This document shows positions 55,701 to 64,000 of a DNA stretch of 64,000 bases, piece by piece. Made by a program: the position numbers and the translations under genes. Every line of letters starts with the position of its first letter. Position 1 is the first letter of the stretch. Below the pieces are notes generated by a model. That model had not been told where the DNA came from and searched no databases. It saw nothing but the letters and a program-made list of their open reading frames with translations. The stretch is taken from the NCBI GenBank assembly GCA_947652115.1, contig OX393567.1:23463520-23527519 (forward strand). The letters are read 5' to 3'. The DNA comes from Blastomussa wellsi (taxonomy: Eukaryota > Cnidaria > Anthozoa > Scleractinia > Plerogyridae).

Positions 55701-57253
55701 CACAGCAGGGTACAATTAACAATTATTTCATGAGTACATGTTGGATATGAGGTGATATTAAATTATATACGATAGTCAAACAAGGTGAAGTGGTTATACC
55801 TATCTCATATACATTACCCGTGTATTAGACAACTTTATGTATAAGTCGACCCCCTAATTTTGGGGCCAAAAACTCGTAAGTTTTCTTCATTTCTAGGTAA
55901 GTTTTTTTATTGTAATTTGTATTTCGTAGAATTATTGTTCAGGAACAATTCACAGCAAGTTTCAATGTGAAGTTTTAATATTCTTGCAGGTATACAATCA
56001 TTTTAACACCACATGTACATGTGGGCATTTTGTCCATAATTTCTGAAACTTCTAATTTCTAATTTCTAACCAAGCTACAAAATCGGTTGAGTATTGGTAA
56101 CTAATAACAGCACAAGCTTACACCATGCTAGGTTACTAAGCAGAGATGTTCAAAGCGAGAAAGGTGTTTTTCTCTGAGCAGATTTATGGCCTCATTTTGC
56201 AGGAAATGCCAGTTCTTTAGTCCAAACTTGTGCCAGAGAGTATCTTCAACACTCAGGTCTACATGAATTTCAATTTGAACTGCTAAGTTACACACAGAGC
56301 GCTAAGCAAAGGACATCGTGTTTTGTATCATTGTTTATTGGATAAAGACAACTGTTATATGCTAATTGTGCAGAATTTACTTTACCGGTCCCAAGCTGGG
56401 CTTTTAAGTATCCAACAAGACCGACAAGCGTAAGTGGGAGAAAAGGTAAAAAGTTGTGATGCTCACAGCAGAATCGTGAGAGTTAGCACGTGTGATAATT
56501 TTTTAAAAATATGTCAAAATAATCTAAAACTTAAGATTTTGATTTTAGGAACCTCAATTCACAGTGTATATTCATGGGACCATCATGTGATGATATGATG
56601 AAAATAATTTTAAAATACTAATTCTGAGACTCAGTGAATCTGCAGTAGAAAAATAGGGCAAAATAACAGTTTGTAACGCTAACATAACAGAGAAGTAACA
56701 ATGAAAACAGAATGCAGTGTTGGTGAACAAAAGGGATATCTCTGGAATCAGCTGATTGGGGCGGTTGTGGGAGGATTACACCTAGAGGTTATTTATTTGA
56801 AGCTCAAGCAATAAAATCCATTTAAAATAGCCGCCCTTCCCTGAAACTCTGTTCAAATGATTAATCACTGCAGCCACGATATGACTAAAAACCAATTATT
56901 TATAAACGAAACGTAAATGACGACATGTACGTACTAACGAATGCATAGCTCTCACTTGACATTTCTCCAAGCACAAATAACAAGCTAAATAGTACGTACC
57001 ATATTCATAAATCTCCTCTAACTTTTCCACAGAATTTAAAGAGAACAACTTATAGCCGGCTTTTGAGCCAACTGCCAGCGAACTAAAGAGATGTGAGAAG
57101 ACAGTAAAAATTATGAAGAATCGTGGACAAAGAGTTCGGTCTTTCTTCGCTGTTGGCAGAAAGCTCGCAGCTTATAACTTACCTGCAGTCTTGATTGAAA
57201 TTGACGCAGAGTAAGTTTCCCGTTGGATCCCCGCCATAAGCAGCAAGATTCAT
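49854..57253 (-). CDS. WIPI2: WIPI2-type PROPPIN, autophagy PI3P effector
   Basis: There are 17 exons on the minus strand: 57253-57183, 57082-57000, 55337-55234, 54910-54845, 54655-54599, 53994-53955, 53734-53673, 53269-53234, 53027-52935, 52528-52458, 52235-52128, 52050-51975, 51833-51776, 51152-51125, 51015-50908, 50591-50555 and 50087-49854. Phases close, giving 443 aa (human 454). It is a seven-bladed beta-propeller with the phosphoinositide-binding FRRG at residues 222-225. Other landmarks are [25 protein letters not shown] sequence, [13 protein letters not shown] sequence, and the C-tail [12 protein letters not shown], which is close to vertebrate WIPI2. Arg107 aligns with human Arg108, the ATG16L1 contact. 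WIPI2 reads PI3P at the phagophore and recruits ATG16L1 for LC3 lipidation. The acidic/Ser-rich tail (exon 17) is typical. Its introns contain a GATT/GGTT microsatellite and a foldback. Confidence 0.94.
52580..52812. repeat. (GATT)n/(GGTT)n microsatellite
   Basis: About 230 bp of tetranucleotide blocks alternate GATT and GGTT in a WIPI2 intron. Minus-strand frames here (Ile-Asn-Gln-Ser repeats) are artefacts. Confidence 0.9.
54468..54570. repeat. Short copy of the TTTTCTATGAGC foldback family
   Basis: AATTAACAATTAAACTATGA, GCCGAGTTTTCTATGAGC, and mirrored AGAGCGAGTAGTCTAATTGT TAATT enclose CACAGCTGAGTCGACTGTCG. It matches the internal part of the 46.3 kb and 32.6 kb copies. It lies directly downstream of WIPI2 exon 54655-54599. 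Confidence 0.6.
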
Positions 57254-57741
57254 TAGTAACACTGGAGAATTTCAAGCCAGTTTTCTTGATTTTCCTTTTC
57301 GAAATGCCAGTGGAGTTTATAAAATTATCAACAATAACAAAACGCACTAATGACATGCGCATGGCTGATTCAGCGGATTCTACTCTACCCACAATGCACT
57401 TAAGTTGAGTTCTTCCCTACGTCACAGTCTACAATCTTTTGCAAAAAGGGTTGAGACATTCATGACAATGTGCGAGACATTCATTTTGTATGCCCCCTCC
57501 CCCCATACAATGTTGAATGAAACATTTTTAGACAACATTGAACCGGAGGAAGGGGGGTGTAATGACGAACGATCTGTTTTGAATAAGGCGGGGGAACTGA
57601 GGAACTGAAAGTTCCCTACTCAGTCGTACGAGTGTCTCAACAGTTTTGCGCAAGATTGTATGCAGCTAGAATCCACGCTAAACGAGAGATAAAACAAAAG
57701 CCTACACCTGTTACGGTGGAATGTCAACAAATTAAAACTTA

Positions 57742-57929
57742 GGGCCTGATTACATGAGCCGGGCTGGCCCGGTTTGCTGGGATGGGTTTCTTTGTCGGCT
57801 AACCGGGCTGTCCCGGTTGTCGTGTAATCGCGAAGTTGATTTTTGTTGCGTTTAACAGACGTACCGAGATCTCGGTAAACTGAAACAAGCCCGACTAACC
57901 GGGCCAGCCCGGTCCATGTAATCAGGCCC
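57742..57929. mobile_element. 188 bp TIR element (GGGCCTGATTACATG ends)
   Basis: The 15 bp GGGCCTGATTACATG at 57742-57756 is mirrored at 57915-57929. Inner arms pair too (GCCGGGCTGGCCCGG with CCGGGCCAGCCCGG, GGCTAACCGGGC with GCCCGACTAACC). No clear target duplication is seen. Confidence 0.7.
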
Positions 57930-59044
57930 TTTTCCGGCTGCTCTGATGAAATTTGAAGGGGTCATGACTTGGATATATTTTAACATGTAAAGAGTGGGGC
58001 TGTCAACAATTAGTCTTGCTAAATACTCCCACACACTTAAATAAAGTCTTTCATTCATTCATTGATTCATTCGAAACGCTAAAAAAAAGTGCTTGCAAGC
58101 TCGAGTTTCGGTGAAGCTGTGGAGGTAGTTTTAAAGTGCTGGTTTAATACCGGCAGTGCTGACTTTTATGCAATACCAGTGCGCTCAAAGACCATTCAGT
58201 AGCCTACTTCAAATGTCTGCAACTCAAAGGGAAAACAAAAATTAAACAAAACTGCAACTCTGTATCCATAGTGGTCTCTTCCCGATGACACTAAGCTGAC
58301 TAAGCTTGCAGGCAAAGACGCTGTACTTTTTAAATTTTCCCCGTTTATAGCCTTTCGTACTTATTTTACTGGATCTAAGCATAGTTGAGGATCTAAGTTA
58401 ATAACGGACTTTAACATGGACTGACTTGCTTAAATCTGCTTTTTGTTTTTCCTTTACGGACCTTCTTTTGGTTATAGTGTTCACAGCATTAGAATTTCTC
58501 AATGTGCGCGTAAAAGCGAGCAACAAGCCTTCAGTTCGTTTGACAAGCCTGGTGAAAGATGGCCTGGGTATGCAAGGCTATACATTTTGTTAGCTCAGTT
58601 TCCCGGCATAGTCGTCAGGATAATCTTCAAGAGGTTTCGCTGTGATTGCGGATTTTGAATATGTGATATAAATGAAGCTCTACTTCAGCGAAGTGCTGAA
58701 GTGTTTGAGAATTGTAGTTCTGGAAAGAATTGGAGAATAAAACATCGAATATCGGGGTTAGACATGTCGCTTGATAGGAGAAACGAAGGAGAAATGTGGG
58801 CGCTTTCCATTCGACCAAAAATTCCGGGCCATCGCGTTCCAAATTCCACGTCAAAATACAGTCTAAATCAAAGCAAAACAAATGGTGGAATCGTTGCCTC
58901 TGTTACTTATTTTCAAGTTGTTAGACGACTCCGAAGTCAAAATAAACGATTTAGCGTAACCTCGCGAGGTACACCCCAAATTTCGGAATGAAATTCCGGA
59001 AAAAATCTGTTCCATTTGCACCCCATCCGGAATTTTTAGTTCAC

Positions 59045-59446
59045 GGCGTAGTACTTGACCCCCAAACCTCAACCCTCAAGGCGTAGCACTTGACCCCGAA
59101 ACCTCAACCCCTCTGGGCGTAGCTCTTGACCCTCGAACCTCAACCCCTCTGGGCGTAAGCACTTATATCCCCGAACCTCAACCCCTCGGGCGTAAGCATT
59201 TATACCCCCGAACCTCAGCCCCTCTGGGCGTAAGCATTTGTACCCCCGAACCTCAAACCCTCAGGGCGTAGCACTTGACCCTCGAACCTCAACCCCTCTG
59301 GGCGTAAGCACTTGAACCCCCAAACCTCAACCCCTCAGGTCGTAGCACGTCACCCCCAAACCTCAATCCCTCAGGGCGTAGCACGTCACCCCCAAACCTC
59401 AACCCCTCAGGGCGTAGCACGTCACCCCCAAACCTCAACCCCCTTT
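59045..59446. repeat. 35-38 bp minisatellite, 11 units
   Basis: Eleven imperfect tandem units are built from GGCGTAGCACTTGACCCC and CGAACCTCAACCCCTCTG. Variants differ in CACTTGA/CACGTCA and GTAG/GTAAG, with the last three units most alike. The unit resembles that of the 42 kb minisatellite in its GGCGTAG(c)GC and CAGCCCCT-like parts. Confidence 0.9.
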
Positions 59447-60562
59447 CGTGGCGAGTTTCACAGGTTCTTACACCGAGGATGAGCCATGTTTTCGAAGAAA
59501 TTACGAACTAAATTCGTTTAGTTTTTTTTACGTAGAACAAACGGAAAAATACGTTTCTCACTCTTCCACAAACAAAGTGTTCAAATAATCTTTATTATTT
59601 TTTACTTGCGGGAAAAATAAAACATGATAGAAATATACAACAAAACCAAGCGCTGAATTTTTTATGACCTTTTTACAAAAACCAAAAAGCCAGAAACACA
59701 ATCACTTAGCCGATACTTATAATGCGTATTTATAGTTAGTATTTTATCCATTAAAATTGCCTTGTCTGCCAACGCAGAGCTCTTAATTAGTTAAGTAACT
59801 TAAACTGGCCTTTGCATTTTTTCATTACGAATATCTTTGAGGTTGTTACGATAATTGTATATAAATCAATTGGTGTACGAAACATGCCAACTCTAAAGCA
59901 AAACCTCTCCAAGTTAACAAACTTTGAAAGGGTGCTAAAAATAGATCTACATTTAGGCGTTTTCGAAATTATTAAATTTTTCACAGTATGGAAGCTTGAA
60001 TAAGCTTGATTTCAGTAAACAAATTAAGTTCCCATCGATGTAAGTTAGGATTTCAGCTCATCGCATACTGTATTCAGGCGAAATTGAACTTCACGTATTT
60101 TGGAATAGAGTCTTCCTTCCCGCGTTATTACAAAGGATATGCAGTTCTAACAATCTGTTGTTTCGTTACTCGATGTTTTCGACTTGTAGACTATTTTGTA
60201 TAACAGATAAGTTAAAACTTTTTGAACCGCGAGAAACATAGCCTCAACCCCCACAAGCAGATGTGCTTCAAACTACCGCACTTCTCTCCGAATAAATTCA
60301 CTTACTGTTTATAAATCAAATATTAACGTATCTGACACGATCAGCCTAAATTGAGCTCAGCTATACAAAAACCATATTTGATATGAGATGAAATCGTGTT
60401 ATGGCCATTCATCTGACTAGACAAGCGTTCATTGTTCGTATTTCTATCTCCAATCCAGGACAGACCGAGTGCTGAAGGCACTCAATTAGTTGACACATTC
60501 TCTTGAGATCTTCACTTGTTTCCTTAGGGTTTAGGAGTCTTTAGGTTGACCATTCACTTAAT

Positions 60563-63138
60563 TTAGGATATTAGTTCTAAAACTTTGCCGATCGCGATGG
60601 TTTTACCTGGAAAGAACAAAAAGAAAAGGAAGTGTTTAGCATTCGCTTAGTGTTCAGCTGTTGGGCTATAATTGCTACAATTAAAATGCGTAGAAAGTAG
60701 AATTGCATGCGGACACCAGGCCCGAAAGCACCAGCTAACCAAATAATTTAGCCTTGGTTTGATAGAATATACTTCCAGTAAATGTTTCAGAGCAGGTTAT
60801 TTATCTGATCTACCTGAGTTGTTCCAGTAACAATTATGTGCAACCACAGACTTGCTATGGTGCAGCAAAGCGCCTGGTGAAATAGAGGTTTTGCACGCGT
60901 CAGGTGATATCATAGCAACCGTCAACTATGCCGCCAGGTCCAATGTGGCTTCTTACAAAACGTTGCCAGTCACGAGATGTCAATGAAAATGGAAGTACTA
61001 TTAGCAGTTTTCTTAAGCTTATTATTAGTTAAACCACATATCTATTCAATTTCTTTCTTTTCTTTTTCTTTTTTTCGGGGCAGGGGGAGGGGGGGGGGGG
61101 CTGTTGTTTGCTTTATTTTATCTCTCCGCTAATGCTGGAAGACCTCCTGATAGCAGCTGTAGCCTACATGCAGGCTCAGCTTTGAGTCGAAAAATAATAC
61201 GAGTGACGCCAGCAGCGATGAACGCGAGTCTGCGAACGAAATGATCCAGCCAGGAGGGGTCTAGAACAGAAGTGCCAAACGTGAGCTATAACTCCTATAA
61301 CGCCCATTCCGGGACATGTTTAGGGAAACTCCACCCCTCAGCACTTGTGAATATCGAACTTTCTTTATAAACAGTGCCCCGACTGAAGGTCTCACAATAA
61401 CCTCTACATCTGAGTTAAACAAGTGCTTGCTTAATCAGGTTTTGTTTTACATCAAATCACAACTTTACCTTCGTCTCTGAGTGTAAATCGTCCCATCTGT
61501 TGGAAATCGGCAAACTTCTCTATACACACAACTCCTGATGTTTGGAGAATAGCTACCGCTATGTTATCTTGTTTAATAAATCTTGGTCTCTCCTTCTGTC
61601 TTCTTCCCGTTTTCTTGTCAACTAACGCTATTAAAGTCTATAAAGATGCAAACAAAATCGAGAATTACTGAAATGACTGCAAATTAGCAACCTATTTGAG
61701 TAACAAAGGAACTGGTTTTGAGGTAAGACTACAAATCAGAGGCTTGGTATTTACACATGCTTTGTGTTTAAAGCTTGGAGCTAGTGGTGCCATGTATATG
61801 AAACAAATTTTTTACAAACTAAAAATCCCAACTCGAAGAACGCGGACCAGTTAGCTGTCTTTAGTTTACCACAAGGCGGTTTATTGTTGAGGCAGACCGT
61901 TTTTGTGGAGCCTTTTGGGACCGAAATACACAATTAATTTTTAGTTAACGCTTAAGCATCAAATGGATAACAACTTTTTGGGCGCAACACCAAGAAACAA
62001 TTAATGTGATCACGGTATCCCTTACCGTAAGATGATTTATTTTTTCAAATGGACCATTTTAGTAACGTTTAAGAATCAAACGGATAATAATTTTTTGGGC
62101 GAAACAACAAAAAACAATGTGATCACGGCATCACTTACCATAAATGTACATTCCTCTATAACATTGTGAATATGTAAAACAGCGCTATATCCTGCACAGA
62201 TGATCGACTTGTGTTCAAGAATAACAACCTACATATAGAACAAGCACCTTTTAATCAGGTGATCAACAATCTTTTTAACTTACAAGTTAACTTAACTTAC
62301 GTAGTTAGCCCAGTTACACATTAACCATAGTTAGCCCAATTATACACATCTACATTAGTAGATTTTGCATTACATAATTTGTTATGACTTTTAGAGTTCG
62401 GATGAAAGTTGACTAAATACAGTGTAATTTATAAAGATTTACATGCTTGAAAGCTTTCAAGTTCTTATCATACTGGTAGTTTGAATTGCGCTAAGAACGC
62501 TTTTTTCATTTTATGCTTGGCTGAGGTAGAGCCTTTTTCATGCATTTTTCAGGCAAAACTCTCAGGATTCGGGCAAAAAGCAGTATCAATTTTTGAGCGG
62601 TTGTATACCGGTTTAATGCTAATGTATTCAAAAATTGTGTATGTTTTCGGGCATGGAGGTGACATCCCCCAAAGTCCGAAGGTGCCTGTACGCCTATGTA
62701 ACCATGTTGGTACCAGGTTGGATTTGCTAAAAAATGACTAACACAGTTACACTGTAGATGTACGCAATTTCTTCAAAGGTCCCGCTGTACCTGAGCTTCA
62801 AATGTTTTGACCGTATGGCATAAATTGTCTGGAGAGCAGAGAACAAACCCAGGAGAAACATCCTGCAAGAGAAAAATAAGTATTATTTATTTCAATTTGT
62901 ATTGTATAGCATTAGTCACACAATATTCTCATTAGATTTTCAACCCATAGTCTGTTTAAGCTACTCAGTAGCTGGGGGCAAATGGAAAAGTAGGCAGGCG
63001 AAAAGAAAATGAGGGGGGAGGGGCTAAGGCACTTTAGGTCCCCCTTGTATCCACTCGCACGCCTGCCCGTCTGATTGGCCATCAGGATTTAAATATAAAT
63101 ATAGATTAGTCTCTATTCCTGTTAAGCAGACACTCTTG

Positions 63139-63170
<32 letters not shown>

Positions 63171-63441
63171 GTGTGCAAATAGTGGTGCTTCTTTAATTCC
63201 TGATTTAATTCTTCCCTAATATTGACCCAAATTTATAAAAAAATTCACCCACAACTCCCACAAGATGTTAATTTTTAAATCAAAAAAATCTTTGTGATAT
63301 TTAACAAATTTTATCTCAAACTTGATGGATTGTACAAACCTCCTCTTCAATTCCTCTCAATTTAAGTTTAACATTATCACCAGCAACTGCTCCTGATCTC
63401 TCTTCTTCATCAAATATGATCCCTAACACCTCTACTGGGGC
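60563..63441 (-). CDS. GSPT1: eRF3 (GSPT) translation release factor, C-terminal part
   Basis: The last five coding exons are inside the window: 63441-63340, 62862-62791, 62228-62139, 61637-61469 and 60606-60563 (stop TAA). Together they give 158 residues; the rest of the gene lies past the right edge. The segments follow vertebrate eRF3 beta-barrel domains 2 and 3: APVEVLGIIFDEEERSGAVA, LKLRGIEEE, CSPDNLCHTVKTFEAQ, VVILEHKSIICAGYSAVLHI, LIALVDKKTGRRQKERPRFI, then the eRF1-binding GRFTLRDEGKTIAIGKVL. eRF3 is the GTPase that works with eRF1 to release peptides at stop codons. HBS1L was considered, but the FQQMGRFTLRDE and VDKKTG text is eRF3. A splice-donor-bearing duplication sits just downstream of exon 62228-62139. 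Confidence 0.93.
61082..61100. repeat. G-rich homopolymer tract after polypyrimidine run
   Basis: A TTCTTTTCTTTTTC run is followed by CAGGGGGAGGGGGGG and more G in a GSPT intron. Confidence 0.8.
61941..62139. repeat. About 115 bp tandem duplication containing a GSPT splice donor
   Basis: Unit 1 (61941-62026) and unit 2 (62059-62139) share TCAAA(t/c)GGATAA(c/t)AA, TTTTTTGGGCG, AACAA and GTGATCACGG, and end in CTTACC, at roughly 80-85% identity. Unit 2 supplies the real donor next to exon 62228-62139; unit 1 repeats it as ACG|GTAAGGG on the minus strand. Confidence 0.75.
63139..63170. repeat. (GCTT)n microsatellite
   Basis: There are eight perfect GCTT/CTTG units in a GSPT intron. Confidence 0.9.
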
Positions 63442-63479
63442 CTGTGCATAATTAACTTCACATCAGTACAATGTCTATT

Positions 63480-63840
63480 AACAACTGCATCGCTAAATGG
63501 AGGTTGGGTGCATGGGGTGTCCAGGGGCTTTCACTGTAGGTCAGCCAGCCAGCCCCTAGACCGAGTACCACTCCCACGGCTGGCAATCCCCGCAACCCAG
63601 CCATGAGCCCCCACGACAGGCAGCGAGGCACCAGTCACTGCCAAGCAGTGGAAATAGGGAGGGGAGGGAGGCAAGAAAACAGCTGAAACGCCCAGCACAA
63701 GATGACCAAAGCTGCACAATGCACTCTGCCATGTGACTGAATGAACCATGTGAGCAGGATATAAGGACATAAACTCGTTGACCGCTAACCGCTCTTTGTT
63801 GTTAACTTAGTTAAATATGCATTTTACTGCGTTTAAAATC
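63480..63840. repeat. CCCCTAGACCGAGTAC repeat, copy B
   Basis: Partner of the 25170-25470 copy: AACAACTGCATCGCTAAATG, GTGTCCAGGGGCTTTCACTG, CAGCCCCTAGACCGAGTACC, ACGGCTGGCAATCCC and TAAATATGCATTTTACTGCG. It lies in a GSPT intron. Confidence 0.55.
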
Positions 63841-64000
63841 TAATAATTAATTTATAATTATTGTGAAATCTCCTTTCACAGCAGTACAACACATGCCTAA
63901 ATAATGCTTGCTCTCAACGCTCGCCATTATTAATGTTCTGTTTGCAGAAACTTGTAACCGTTAACAACAGAACTTGAGGAGTTACATGTACAAAACCATA

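Larger units (their letters stand above)
57254..60562. other. Intergenic region between WIPI2 promoter and GSPT 3' end
   Basis: No gene is recognised. It contains the WIPI2 upstream region, a TIR element (57742-57929), unremarkable sequence to 59000, an 11-unit minisatellite (59045-59446), and AT-rich sequence with GSPT 3' UTR on the right. Confidence 0.6.

Noticed and set aside
57111..57392. 93-codon minus-strand frame overlapping WIPI2 exon 1
   Set aside because: It is an out-of-frame shadow of the first WIPI2 exon and its 5' UTR.
59045..59446. CRISPR-like array of regularly spaced repeats
   Set aside because: Units are contiguous imperfect tandem repeats without unique spacers, in an animal genome; it is a minisatellite.
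60563..63441. HBS1L instead of eRF3
   Set aside because: The terminal GRFTLRDEGKTIAIGKVL and VDKKTG segments are eRF3-specific; HBS1 differs at these positions.

Overview
This is an animal nuclear genome window with AT-rich, intron-rich, low-density genes. Its dispersed elements (a tRNA-derived SINE, short foldback/MITE elements, and Penelope-like tails carrying a hammerhead-type motif) look like those I know from anthozoan cnidarians. The best guess is a scleractinian coral or close relative; the phylum is an inference from gene and repeat style, not proven.

Eight protein-coding genes can be rebuilt exon by exon because splice sites and codon phases close exactly. From left to right they are: CDR2-like coiled-coil protein (+, 5465-9047, 3 exons); lysosomal chloride/proton exchanger CLC-7 (-, 27188-11049, 23 exons, 802 aa); mitochondrial ribosomal protein bL12m (+, 27332-30029, 5 exons, 190 aa); HAPSTR1 stress-response protein (-, 35605-33322, 2 exons, 227 aa); trimethyllysine dioxygenase (+, 36061-37410, a single intronless exon, 449 aa); the Usher-type scaffold USH1G/ANKS4B (-, 45705-42728, 2 exons, 459 aa); autophagy PROPPIN WIPI2 (-, 57253-49854, 17 exons, 443 aa); and the 3' end of release factor eRF3/GSPT (-, 63441-60563, entering from beyond the right edge). 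Two further minus-strand exon candidates near the left edge (2507-2637 and 611-710) may belong to an unidentified gene.

Two gene pairs are head to head: CLCN7/MRPL12, whose start codons are separated by 143 bp, and HAPSTR1/TMLHE, separated by 455 bp. Both intervals look like bidirectional promoters, and each holds a YY1-like AAnATGGCGG motif. The genes are housekeeping functions (lysosome ion balance, mitochondrial translation, carnitine synthesis, autophagosome formation, translation termination) plus one cell-scaffold gene. There is no operon or pathway cluster.

The remaining sequence is dominated by mobile-element debris. The most interesting signal is a set of three short insertions (3867-4021, 14498-14761, 38109-38224), each flanked by an 11-13 bp target duplication. 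Each carries a compact hammerhead-ribozyme-like fold whose stem III is only an ACGU self-complementary step, as in the small dimer-acting hammerheads known from Penelope-like elements. One of them sits inside an arm of a large (about 0.9 kb) inverted repeat, so its empty site can be read from the other arm. Other items include a 121 bp MITE with a perfect 9 bp target duplication, several nested insertions, two 35-38 bp minisatellites with related units, and a tandem duplication in GSPT that copies a splice donor.
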